Shown here piece by piece: positions 50,424-58,901 of a DNA stretch of 64,000 nucleotides. Source of the stretch: JAPPLB01 sp965206655 (GTDB lineage: Bacteria; Acidobacteriota; Terriglobia; Bryobacterales; UBA6623). A program made the translations under genes and the position numbers. The stretch is from contig CBDBKC010000032.1 in assembly GCA_965206655.1 (NCBI GenBank), positions 1-64,000 of the forward strand, written 5' to 3'. Position 1 is the first letter of the stretch. Each line of letters starts with the position of its first letter. The notes beneath the pieces are model-generated. The model was not told the DNA's origin, did not search any database, and saw nothing but the letters and a program-made list of their open reading frames with translations.

Positions 50424-50560
50424 TAGTCACCGTGCTGGTACCCAGCTCGCCCGGTCTGTGGTTATCCCCGCGTTTGGGGTGTTTGGCGTGGGGCAAATAT
50501 TTTTTCGGACATACTCACCTCCGACCACATTGTACAGCAACGCAGATTTAGGACACTACC

Positions 50561-50568
50561 CGCGTTCT
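50561..50568. repeat. 8-bp direct repeat at the right end of the IS1-type element
   Basis: CGCGTTCT follows the right terminal repeat and equals 44078-44085. Host sequence resumes here. Confidence 0.8.
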
Positions 50569-50696
50569 GGTAGACAAGTTCGAGAGGCCGGTTCCGGATC
50601 GCTTCTGACCCCGCGACGGTCGGCGTCGCACCGAAGGTCATTATCCGTTAGGGTCTGCACGTTCAAAGCCGCCGTGGGACCGAGCCGCTCGCGCCC

Positions 50697-52628
50697 TTAC
50701 CGGTAGAACGGCTCCCAGGTGATCCATCTCGGACCGTAATGTGGTCCTTTCTTGCCGCGTTCGAGCGCCCCCAGGTCGGGCGCCTCCCCAGTGAAGTCGT
50801 CGTTGATCGTCGGCAGGACCGCACCGGCGTCAACGGCCTTGGACCCCGCCTTGAGCTGGAAATTGAGATCCATCGAGTGGTACACGTGGTGACGCTTGGC
50901 CGGGTCCGGCGGCATGAGGTTTTCAAAGATGTCGTAGTCGACCTCGATGCCATGGATCTCCTGCCCCGTCGCTTCTCGCAACTCGGCCAGAGTGGCAAAG
51001 CTCCGCCGGTTTCCTTCACGGCGGCCATATGCTGTCTCGCCGGCGGCGGGCGCGGACCAGGTGTACTGGCGCTCAACACCGGGATTGGGCCGGAAGCCGT
51101 TGTAGTCGCTGCTGTAGTTCGACGTAGCGTTGCCCCAAGTCATGATGCCTCGGTTCGTATTGCGGCCGAGAAACAAGTTGTTGCGAAAGTGAGCGTTTGA
51201 GTAGGGGCCTCCAGCGGTCTGCTCATGGATCATCGTGTTGTGGTAGGCGATGATGCCGGCGGGTACGGCGCCGAGTTTGAAGGCACTGCCGGAAATGTGA
51301 TACAGCAGGTTGCGGTAGAAGTAGACCGGACCGCCGAACATGGGCTGCGCGCTATAGCCGTTGTGAGCCGTGTTCACGCCGCGATTTTGAAAGACACGAA
51401 TATTGTGCGTGCCGCCGTCGGATTCAATGAAGTCGTCATTCGATAGATGAATATCGTTGTTGTAGATGTCGATAGACGAGGCGCGCCGCTCGGGGTCATC
51501 CTCGGGCGTTCCATACGTAGTCACACAGATGCCGTCGTGAAAGTAGGCGATGGCATTGTGCGCGATGATGTGCCCCGGGCCGTAGACCTTAATGGCAAAA
51601 AAGCTGCGCAACTCATGAGAGGGATAGATCCCAGCGCTGCGGCGGCCGGCCTGGTTCCAACCGATCACCCTCATCCGGTCTTCGCGGCCGAGGAACAGGT
51701 TATCCATGATCAAGAAGTCGCTCGAATCGGCGCTCTCGTTCCAGATGCCCACGCCCACGTCCTCGAAACGGCAGTTGCGGACGGTCAGGTTCTTCGCGCC
51801 CATCACGCCCTTCTCACCCGCGAACAGGGCAATCTCGGTGTTGCGGAAGGTGATCCCCTCAAAGATGTGGTGTTCCGTGGCCATCACATCGAACAGCTTG
51901 TGATTGCCGCCGCCGTCGAAGATCACTTCGCCGTCGCCGGCCGCCTTGATCGTGATGGGCTTCTCAGCCGTTCCCTTTAAGGAGAGGGACCAGTAACCGT
52001 GAAATGGGGCACTCAATGGGTCGACGTAGTTCAGGCGATCCGGGCGGTAAAGACCTGCGTGGACCAGCAGGGTGTCGCCGGGCTGGGCATTGTCTTCACG
52101 GACCGAAGTCCAGTCGCCGCGGCCGGCGCCATAGTAGGCGTGCTTGACACCGATATAGTTCGGCTCCTCGCGTGGACCTTCATGGTCGGCGGGATACACG
52201 TGGAGCACCCGGCCGCCTTCATAGGATTTCGGCTCAGTCCGTGTAGCCACGGTGACGCTTTGTTTCGCTTGGCCGTTGACGCCGTCCGGGTCGCTGAGCG
52301 TAAATTCGCATTCATAACGGGTGGCGGGCTCGAGATTGAGGATGCTCCCCGCAAAGCCGTGGGGTACGAAGTAGTTCAGCTTGTAGTTGTCGCGGAAAAC
52401 GCGTTCCCCGCCGATACGCAGCAGCGGGAGCGCCTCGCGCCAGGCAGTCGTGCCCTCCTTACGGAAGCGGACCTCGACGGTCGCGTTGCGGTTGGCGTCC
52501 CCTTCAATGGCCCAATCAAAGCCGAGGTTCAACAGTGTCGGGTGTTCTATATGGAAACGGCCGGGACGGGTTGAGTTCTGGGCCTGAACGGTACAGGCGG
52601 CGAGGAAAAGCAAGGCAGCGACGCGCAT
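50697..52628 (-). CDS. secreted right-handed beta-helix protein
   Basis: A 643-residue protein with a signal peptide (about 1-16). An N-terminal beta-sandwich resembling fibronectin III (about 20-135; LEPATRYECEFTLSD) is followed by a parallel beta-helix (about 230-480) with repeated short strands and Asn-rich turns such as NLTVRNCRFEDVGVGIWNE, LIMDNLFLGR and SIDIYNNDIHLSNDDF. The end reads DFTGEAPDLGALERG, common in secreted polysaccharide-acting beta-helix proteins. A pectate-lyase-like or other polysaccharide activity is plausible, but no catalytic set was identified. Confidence 0.78.
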   Translation of the reverse strand: MRVAALLFLAACTVQAQNSTRPGRFHIEHPTLLNLGFDWAIEGDANRNATVEVRFRKEGTTAWREALPLLRIGGERVFRDNYKLNYFVPHGFAGSILNLEPATRYECEFTLSDPDGVNGQAKQSVTVATRTEPKSYEGGRVLHVYPADHEGPREEPNYIGVKHAYYGAGRGDWTSVREDNAQPGDTLLVHAGLYRPDRLNYVDPLSAPFHGYWSLSLKGTAEKPITIKAAGDGEVIFDGGGNHKLFDVMATEHHIFEGITFRNTEIALFAGEKGVMGAKNLTVRNCRFEDVGVGIWNESADSSDFLIMDNLFLGREDRMRVIGWNQAGRRSAGIYPSHELRSFFAIKVYGPGHIIAHNAIAYFHDGICVTTYGTPEDDPERRASSIDIYNNDIHLSNDDFIESDGGTHNIRVFQNRGVNTAHNGYSAQPMFGGPVYFYRNLLYHISGSAFKLGAVPAGIIAYHNTMIHEQTAGGPYSNAHFRNNLFLGRNTNRGIMTWGNATSNYSSDYNGFRPNPGVERQYTWSAPAAGETAYGRREGNRRSFATLAELREATGQEIHGIEVDYDIFENLMPPDPAKRHHVYHSMDLNFQLKAGSKAVDAGAVLPTINDDFTGEAPDLGALERGKKGPHYGPRWITWEPFYR

Positions 52629-52984
52629 GGTGAAGGTATTCTATGACATCATGCCGGCCTGTCTCGGGCACGGGCTGTGCAAGTCAGTCGATTCACTCGT
52701 GCCGTCGGGGGGTGCGGACTCGCGAAAGACGCGCAAGATACAGTGCCCCATTCATCGGTTGGTATACTGAGCCGTCAACCCCATAGGACGGTTGGGGGAT
52801 CGCCATCCCCAACGCACAAGCGGCAGCACCTGCTTCTCCCCTCGTCTGATGACACGTGTTAGTTTCGCGCCCTCCCTGACAGGTTTCCTGCATATTGGCG
52901 GGGCTCTACCGATGTTTTCAAGCGGCTGTTCGCCAAAGACGCCGCTTACCGTGACTTCACCGCGGCAGAGGCATTGACACACGG
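52629..52984. other. divergent intergenic region, 356 bases
   Basis: No gene is supported. A hairpin GTTGGGGGAT...ATCCCCAAC lies at 52791-52812 without a T-tract. TATACT at 52763-52768 could be a -10 for a plus-strand promoter, but no matching -35 was clear. Confidence 0.4.
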
Positions 52985-54562
52985 ATGTTGATACTTGGTA
53001 TCGGGGGTTGGCTGCACGACGGAGCGGCGGCGCTTTTGCAGGACGGACGGCTCGTCGCCGCCATGGAAGAGGACAAGCTACGCCGCCAGGCCCACGCCGG
53101 TGGGTTACCCGAGCGAGCTGTGGACGGATGCTTGCAGGTCGTCTCAGCGAAGCGCGAGGATGTCGATTGCGTCGCCATCGCGAGGCCGATGGCGTCGGGC
53201 ACGGACCCTTCGCAACACCTCCACTTGAAGTCGCTGTTCCCGAACAGCCGGCTTGTAATTGTCGATCACCACGTGGCGCACGCCGCCAGCGCTTTCTACC
53301 CATCACCTTTCGAGAAGGCGCGCGTCGTTACTCTCGACCGTCTCGGAGACATGCGCTGCGGTGCGTTGTGGGAGGTCGATGGGACGCGCCTTGAGGCGCT
53401 CGAGGAGCTTTACGCGCCGGATTCTCCGGCATCGTTCTACAGCCGCATCACACACCTGCTGGGCTATCGAGCCGGAGCGGAAGAGCACAAGGTGCAATGG
53501 ATGGGGGCGGGCGGGAACCCGCGTTTTCGCGATCTGTTTCTCGAAATTCTCGCGGCGGGGAATGGGAGTCGGCTGCGGCTCGAGCAAAGTTATTTCGACA
53601 CGTCGCGGCCCACGGCGGGCGGCTTCAGCGACCGCTTTTACTCGATGCTGGGCTTCGAATACGGGGCGGAACTCTCCGAGCAAGATCGCCGGGACGTCGC
53701 GGCGAGCGTTCAGTCCGCGGTCGAAGAGACTGTCCTACGATTCGCGGGCGAGGGCGAGAACCTCTGCTTGGCCGGAGGCTTGATGCTGAATGCTCCACTT
53801 GTTTCGGCGATCGAACGCTCCGGACGGTACAAGCAAGTGTGGGTGCAACCGGCGGCCGGGAATGCAGGCACAAGCATCGGCTGCGCGTTTTATGCGTGGC
53901 ACCAAACCTTCCGGAGGACCGAGCGCCACCCTCTCGACAATCTTTTCCTGGGTCCGGAATACGACCGCGAACAGATCAAGGAGGTGATCGAAAACTGCAA
54001 GCTGCGGTTCCGCTACGTTACGACCGACGAGGAAGTGATCGAAACGGCCGTGCGGCGCTTAAGCGACCATCAGATCGTCGCTTGGTATCAGGGGCGGATG
54101 GAATTTGGTTCGCGCGCTTTGGGTAACCGCAGTATCTTTGCTTCACCGCTCAATCCATACTCCACCGAAAATCTGAATGCTTACATCAAGCGGCGTGAGC
54201 CGTTTCGCAAGTTTGCGGCGTCAGTCCCCGAGGAACTTGCTTCCGAATACTTCGAGTGCAGCGATAGCGCGCGTTTTCTGGCTTCGATCAGCCGTGTGCG
54301 CGAAAAGCATCACAAAACCTTTGAGGGCGCGGTACTCGGAGGCGACCAAATCCGCGTTCACACCGTGCGCCGCGAAGACAACCCGCTGTGTTGGGAGCTA
54401 CTCCACGCGGCCGGCCGCGCCAGCGGTCTCCCGGTGCTCTACAACACTTCATTCAATCTGTTTGGGGAACGGCTTGTGTGTGACCCCCGAGCGGCCGTGC
54501 GGAGCTTCTACTCTTCGGGCATTGATACGATGCTGGTAGGAAATTTTCTCCTGGAGAAGTAG
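52985..54562 (+). CDS. NodU/CmcH-family carbamoyltransferase
   Basis: A 525-residue two-domain enzyme that transfers a carbamoyl group from carbamoyl phosphate. The N-terminal domain has LGIGGWLHDGAAALLQDG, VDHHVAHAASAFYPSPF (metal and active-site His), EEHKVQWMGAGG and LCLAGGLMLNAPL. The C-terminal domain has GRMEFGSRALGNRSIFASP, KRREPFRKFAASVPEE and LPVLYNTSFNLFGE. Length fits the family. Relatives decorate Nod factors, antibiotics or sugars. The product here is unknown, and no biosynthetic cluster surrounds it. Confidence 0.92.
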   Translation: MLILGIGGWLHDGAAALLQDGRLVAAMEEDKLRRQAHAGGLPERAVDGCLQVVSAKREDVDCVAIARPMASGTDPSQHLHLKSLFPNSRLVIVDHHVAHAASAFYPSPFEKARVVTLDRLGDMRCGALWEVDGTRLEALEELYAPDSPASFYSRITHLLGYRAGAEEHKVQWMGAGGNPRFRDLFLEILAAGNGSRLRLEQSYFDTSRPTAGGFSDRFYSMLGFEYGAELSEQDRRDVAASVQSAVEETVLRFAGEGENLCLAGGLMLNAPLVSAIERSGRYKQVWVQPAAGNAGTSIGCAFYAWHQTFRRTERHPLDNLFLGPEYDREQIKEVIENCKLRFRYVTTDEEVIETAVRRLSDHQIVAWYQGRMEFGSRALGNRSIFASPLNPYSTENLNAYIKRREPFRKFAASVPEELASEYFECSDSARFLASISRVREKHHKTFEGAVLGGDQIRVHTVRREDNPLCWELLHAAGRASGLPVLYNTSFNLFGERLVCDPRAAVRSFYSSGIDTMLVGNFLLEK

Positions 54563-54575
54563 TCCACGCTCCTTA

Positions 54576-55160
54576 TCATTCCCGGCCGGTAGCTTGGGCG
54601 TAACAGTAGTCAAAGAGCAACTGCCACTCCAGGTTTTGAACGATCAGCAATTCCTTCTCTAACTCTCGATCGCTGTTCCGGCGGGCGGCTTCACACTGGT
54701 CGACCATCCAGTAGGGATCCCATTCGGGGCGGCTACCGATAGAGTTTCGCAGACCCGCGTCGGGTGGCAATTCACTCAGGGCGGCGTCACGTAGGGCGGC
54801 GTAGACCGGGTGCGAGGGGACTCTCCGAAACCAATACTTCGCGTTGCTGAAGTCGGGCTCCTGCCGATGCATGATGCCGTGCAGGAAGCTGCCGGTTGTG
54901 GAGCCGATGTTCTGCGAGATGCGGTGCGAGCGATCGAGATCTGAAAAGTAGAGATAGAGGGCGCTTTCCACACACTGCGCAAATACATCGCAGGTGGGGG
55001 CCTTCTCGAACAGCGCTTGCGTCGACGTTTGCCGAAGCCGTTCCAGACCGTCGCTGGAGAACGGCCGCTCGGGCGCCAGCGGCATGAGACGCCGGCCGGC
55101 TTCGGCGGGCTCAAGAATGGCCTGGATGGCCGGACTGTAGTTTGTGAGTTCGAAGTTCAT
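54576..55160 (-). CDS. conserved hypothetical protein
   Basis: A 194-residue protein starting MNFELTNYSPAIQAIL. The central GSFLHGIMHRQEPDFSNAKY and FRRVPSHPVYAAL segments and the WDPYWMVDQCEAARR motif look strongly conserved; I recall them from proteins annotated only as hypothetical. Several His, Glu and Asp suggest an enzyme or metal site, but I cannot assign one. The ATG at 55160 was preferred over 55193 because the first 11 residues of the longer form are not family-like. It is convergent with the carbamoyltransferase, 13 bases apart. Confidence 0.6.
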   Translation of the reverse strand: MNFELTNYSPAIQAILEPAEAGRRLMPLAPERPFSSDGLERLRQTSTQALFEKAPTCDVFAQCVESALYLYFSDLDRSHRISQNIGSTTGSFLHGIMHRQEPDFSNAKYWFRRVPSHPVYAALRDAALSELPPDAGLRNSIGSRPEWDPYWMVDQCEAARRNSDRELEKELLIVQNLEWQLLFDYCYAQATGRE

Positions 55161-55210
55161 GGTGGTGTGGCGCTCAAGGGGTTCGCCGCTCAATATTGTA
55201 AACGCCGACG

Positions 55211-55351
55211 GTGAGACTCAAGGCGCCATCAGGGATTGGATTGCTCTTCTTCGTCTCGGCGTTCGTCTGGCTGGTGATTGATCCCACCAAGCCGCTGGTT
55301 CCCCCGGCGGAGGAGCAGGCGGAGGCGGCCTTACTTGGCAAGGCTGCGTGA
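55211..55351 (+). pseudogene. C-terminal remnant of an MFS transporter
   Basis: A 46-codon frame encodes LLFFVSAFVWLVIDPTKPLV and an Ala/Glu-rich tail. This resembles the last helix of sugar-acid MFS transporters, which often ends WLVIDPTKPL. The other eleven helices are absent. Identification rests on one short segment. Confidence 0.35.
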
Positions 55352-55428
55352 GGCGCGGACGCCACCGGTTTGCGCCGGTCAAAAATTCGCCGGCGGGCGC
55401 AACTGGGACGGGGTCACACGATTGCGGG

Positions 55429-56457
55429 CTACGCCGCTGGGATGAGGAGGATGACGGTCGTGTAGGCGACATAGGCGGCGAGCAGGACGTAGCCGAAGGA
55501 CCGCTTCATGTACTCGCCGGAGAGGAAGATGCCCGACCTGAATACCAATAGAATCAGCAGCATGCTCGGGAACATTACGAGGAAGAAGTGACCACCCGCG
55601 AGCAGGCCGCCCGGGGTGACGCTAGCCGCCGCTCCAGCCACGAAGAAGACATTGAGGATATCCGCGCCGACGACATTGCCGACCGCCAGCTCACCATGAC
55701 CGCGGCGAGCCGCCGTCACCGCCGTGACAAGTTCCGGTAAAGACGTCCCAAAGGCCACCAGGGTCGCCGCGATAATGCTCTCGGGGACCTGCATTCGTGT
55801 TGCGATCTCTATCACCGCGGGGATCAACACCCGTGCGGAAACGACGACGAGCGCGATCGATCCGATCAGCCGCAGGACGACCATCGTGGTTGATGCCGCG
55901 GATGAATGTTCCTCGACTTCCCCGGCAAGCGCTTTGCCTTCACCGGCCCAGCGAATCGACTGCCAGATGTAGATCCCCAAAGCGCCAAGGAATAGGAAGC
56001 CGGCCCATTGCGGCAGGTTGCCACCCTGACTGAAGGCGACGCCGGGTGAACTCCAAGGGAAACTCAGCAGTACGAGCGAGACGGCCGCGCCGAGTTGAAT
56101 CCAGCCCTGGCGGTTGACGATGCGCCGGTCGAGCCGCAGCGGTGAGATGATGCACGCCAGACCCAGGATCAACCCCGTATCGCAGATGATCGACCCGACA
56201 GCGTTCCCTAGCGCGAGAGCGGGCTCGCCCTCAATCGCGGCGAATACGGATACGGCTGCTTCGGGGGCCGTCGTTCCCAGACTGACGATCGTTGCCCCGA
56301 TGATGGTCGTCGGAATGCCCGAGCGCTTCGACAGGACGACCGCTTCGTCCACCAACCAGTCAGCCGACTTGCCTAAGACACCGAGCGTGACCGCGATGAC
56401 GACAAAAATCAGGACGGACGGCAGGCCGACTATAAAATGCTCAAGGGCTTCTTCCAT
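55429..56457 (-). CDS. calcium/sodium antiporter (CaCA family)
   Basis: A 342-residue membrane protein with about 10 helices in two inverted halves. The alpha-1 repeat is VSLGTTAPEAAVSVFAAIEG followed by ALGNAVGSIICDTG; the alpha-2 repeat is VAFGTSLPELVTAVTAARRG followed by AVGNVVGADILNVFF. Both carry the acidic ion-binding Glu. Such proteins export Ca2+ in exchange for Na+ or H+. It lies just downstream of the DUF368 gene in the same orientation (82 bases). Confidence 0.92.
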   Translation of the reverse strand: MEEALEHFIVGLPSVLIFVVIAVTLGVLGKSADWLVDEAVVLSKRSGIPTTIIGATIVSLGTTAPEAAVSVFAAIEGEPALALGNAVGSIICDTGLILGLACIISPLRLDRRIVNRQGWIQLGAAVSLVLLSFPWSSPGVAFSQGGNLPQWAGFLFLGALGIYIWQSIRWAGEGKALAGEVEEHSSAASTTMVVLRLIGSIALVVVSARVLIPAVIEIATRMQVPESIIAATLVAFGTSLPELVTAVTAARRGHGELAVGNVVGADILNVFFVAGAAASVTPGGLLAGGHFFLVMFPSMLLILLVFRSGIFLSGEYMKRSFGYVLLAAYVAYTTVILLIPAA

Positions 56458-56539
56458 GGTCGCGAGTTCAAATAGTGTAACGTGCGGCGGGCGGCTATGA
56501 TCTTAGTCGGCCGGCGGCGGAAAACTCTGAAGTGTGGAA

Positions 56540-57553
56540 TTAAGCGGGCTCCTCTTCCTGGTCGCGTCCGACCCATGCGACGGCCTGTGTGATACCGAAC
56601 CCGACGAGCGCAAGGGCGAGCGATCCGGCGATTTGCCCGCCCGAGGGATCGAAATGTTCCAGGGGGAAATCTTTCGGATCGAGGGCCGCAATGGTTTCGG
56701 CCGTCATCGGGCGGCCCTTGATCAGGTCGCCTGGCAGCGGCGCAACACCTTGCTGAAACGGCCACAAACCGAGCACCGCTCCGAGTAAGAGTCCGAGCAG
56801 CACACCCAGCGTGGCCTTCTCGAAACGGGCCAGCAGCATCCGCATCAAGTTGCTGATTACCGCGATGCCGAGCACGACCCCCACACCAAGCGGAACGAGG
56901 AGCGTGAGAGGCTCGATGACGGGTTCCCAACCGGCGCCCTGTTTCAATGCGCCGAGAAGTCCCGTTTTCAGTTGCTCGATCGCGGTCAGAACGGTCAGAT
57001 ACACGCCGAGGATGAGCCACAAGTAGCTTCCGGAAATCCCAGGCAGGATCATCGCTGAAGCGCCGGCAATGCCCGCCAGCAGCAGCATCAGAATCCCGAC
57101 CGATCCGTCACCGCCCTGGCCTGGGCGCATCATCACCATGAGCGCCATCACGGCGATACCACCGAGCGTACCGACGCCCGCTGGCACGGTGAACCGGCTC
57201 AGCAACCGCCAGACTACGGGCACACCACCTAGCGTCAGTCCGATAAATAGGCTGTACATCACCCAGCGGTGGTCGATCACGAGGCCCTTGACCACGCCGG
57301 CCAACGTGATGATACCCAGCCCGGCGGATGCGGCGATGGCGCCGAGAAGAATGATCGTGGGGGCCCGAAAGCGGAAGGTTGTGATTTCCGCGACGCCGCT
57401 GATGAAGCGCGGATAGACGCCGGCCGCCAGCAGCATCGTTCCGCCCGAGATGCCCGGAACGAGGTTGGCCAGCCCCATCAGCGTGCCGCCGAGCACGGCT
57501 CGCAGGAGCTGCGGCAGTGAGGTCTCAGAAAACAGTGCCCGCGCGAACGACAT
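56540..57553 (-). CDS. DUF368 membrane protein (polyprenyl-phosphate translocase family)
   Basis: A 337-residue protein with about 8-9 membrane helices. Two inverted signature segments are seen: GLANLVPGISGGTMLLAAGV near residue 30 and ASAMILPGISGSYLWLILGV near 165. Members of this family (PopT) have been shown to return undecaprenyl phosphate across the cytoplasmic membrane for reuse in cell-wall synthesis. The neighbouring Na+/Ca2+ exchanger is in the same direction; joint transcription is possible. Confidence 0.88.
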   Translation of the reverse strand: MSFARALFSETSLPQLLRAVLGGTLMGLANLVPGISGGTMLLAAGVYPRFISGVAEITTFRFRAPTIILLGAIAASAGLGIITLAGVVKGLVIDHRWVMYSLFIGLTLGGVPVVWRLLSRFTVPAGVGTLGGIAVMALMVMMRPGQGGDGSVGILMLLLAGIAGASAMILPGISGSYLWLILGVYLTVLTAIEQLKTGLLGALKQGAGWEPVIEPLTLLVPLGVGVVLGIAVISNLMRMLLARFEKATLGVLLGLLLGAVLGLWPFQQGVAPLPGDLIKGRPMTAETIAALDPKDFPLEHFDPSGGQIAGSLALALVGFGITQAVAWVGRDQEEEPA

Positions 57554-57610
57554 ATGTGCCAGGTTTCCGGGGGCTGCTCCGAGGCTGTAGCTAAGCGAAG
57601 AATGGAGCGG

Positions 57611-58573
57611 TCAGGAGATGACTCCCGCATCCTTGAGACGGCTGGTGAGTTCGGCCTTCGCCGTCACACCGAGCTCGACCAGGGGCGGGCGCAGGTACAT
57701 GTCAACGACGCCCATCCGCGAGAGAACATGTTTCATAACGGGCATGATGGGGAAGCCTTTGAGCAGCGCCACCCGCTCATCGAGGATCTGCTGCGCCGGG
57801 GCGGTATCGGCGCCTTGATTGTGGGCTTCGATGACGGCGAGAGTTTCCCGCGGAAAGATATTGCCGTTGCCGGTGAGAGCGCCCGCGCCGCCCTGCTTCA
57901 GCACTCCCTCGATCAACGCCGATGCGCCTGTGAAGATCGCCAGATTTGGGAACGCCTTGATATAAGCAGCCGTCCAGTCCGCCTTGCCCCACGAATCTTT
58001 GATACCCCACAGCATGGGATATGACGCCAGGCGTTGCACCAGCTCGGGAGCGATCGACACGCCGCTTACCTGAGGAATGTTGTAGAGCAGGACGGGGATT
58101 TCGGCGGTGTTAAGAATCGGCTCGTAATACCCCAGCAGACCGTCAACGGTTGGCTGATTGTAATAGAAAGGCGGGATGACGAGCAGCGCATCGACACCAA
58201 CGCCCTGAGCGTGGCGAACCAGGTCCAAACTGTCCTTGACGTTCGACGCGCCGACGTGCGCCAGAGCTCGCAGCCCGCCTTTGTGCTTGAGATAGGCGTC
58301 GAGCATCCATTTGCGTTCGAGGGCCGAGAACGAGGCGAACTCTCCGGTGGAACCGTTTACGAGGACTGATTGGATGCCGCTTTGCGCCAGATACTGGAGG
58401 TAGTCGCGAGCCATGGCCTCATCGATCTGCCGGCGGCGATTCAGGGCAGCCAGAGCGGCGATGATGAGCTGCGGCTGGGTGGCCTCGGTCACGTCCTCGG
58501 CTGCATTGGCGCCCCGGGGCGCCGCGAGAGAGGCGGCAGCAGCGCCCAAAAACATCCTTCGATCCACTGACAT
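57611..58573 (-). CDS. Tat-exported DapA/N-acetylneuraminate-lyase family protein
   Basis: A 320-residue TIM-barrel aldolase-type protein. The N-terminus DRRMFLGAAAASLAAP is a twin-arginine signal. The barrel has VNGSTGEFASFSALER (dihydroxyacid-binding loop), PFYYNQPTVDGLLGYY, LLYNIPQVSG (catalytic Tyr) and WGIKDSWGKAD (Schiff-base Lys). Members use pyruvate or similar keto acids; the specific reaction is unknown. Export of a DapA-type fold is unusual outside Acidobacteria and Planctomycetes. The ATG at 58573 was preferred over 58597 because the signal starts there. Confidence 0.8.
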   Translation of the reverse strand: MSVDRRMFLGAAAASLAAPRGANAAEDVTEATQPQLIIAALAALNRRRQIDEAMARDYLQYLAQSGIQSVLVNGSTGEFASFSALERKWMLDAYLKHKGGLRALAHVGASNVKDSLDLVRHAQGVGVDALLVIPPFYYNQPTVDGLLGYYEPILNTAEIPVLLYNIPQVSGVSIAPELVQRLASYPMLWGIKDSWGKADWTAAYIKAFPNLAIFTGASALIEGVLKQGGAGALTGNGNIFPRETLAVIEAHNQGADTAPAQQILDERVALLKGFPIMPVMKHVLSRMGVVDMYLRPPLVELGVTAKAELTSRLKDAGVIS

Positions 58574-58901
58574 ACGTCCTCCGTTCTTAGGGACCATTCT
58601 AACATTGGTCCGCGCCGGTTTTTCGTGGACCCGAGGGGCTGTGAAAGAACTGGGTACAGTCCACGGCGCGCCGCTTGTGAGTGCTGTCTGCGGAGAGGTT
58701 ATGTGGGCGGCGCTTGGTACAGTCCCCGTTTTTCACAGGTTTGGGCGCAGGTCGGGTGGGCGTGTTGGGGTGTGATTGCTGATGGGCCGTTAGATCAATA
58801 GTTATTTTCCTTGGCTATTTCCTCTTCTCCGGCCGGCTGCCTTGTTTTTGTGCCTCGCCCTTGTCGGGAAAGGCCGCGGGACCCCAAGATCGGGGTCCTC
58901 G
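58574..58901. other. intergenic region, 328 bases, with repeat sequence
   Basis: No gene is supported. CTGTGAAA near 58638 and TTTCACAG near 58732 are inverted, and GGTACAGTCC occurs twice between them, which suggests an interspersed repeat. Bases 58871-58910 hold a hairpin (GGACCCC...GGGGTCCTCGCTACGGG) related to the repeats at 60005-60088. Confidence 0.45.

Larger units (their letters stand above)
44086..50560. mobile_element. 6.5-kb IS1-family compound element with passenger genes
   Basis: The left end GGTAGTGTCCTAATCATGCG (44086 on) and the reverse complement of the right end, GGTAGTGTCCTAAATCTGCG (50560 back), match at 23 of the first 26 positions. 8-bp direct repeats flank it. IS1 ends also begin GGT, and IS1 makes 8-9 bp duplications. 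Inside are an IS1-family single-ORF transposase (47128-48108), a small KGG-like gene (44152-44442) and an AAA ATPase gene (45412-46947). Nested later insertions are two IS481 copies and an IS630. Removing those leaves about 3.2 kb. That the IS1-type transposase moves these ends is inference. Confidence 0.75.
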
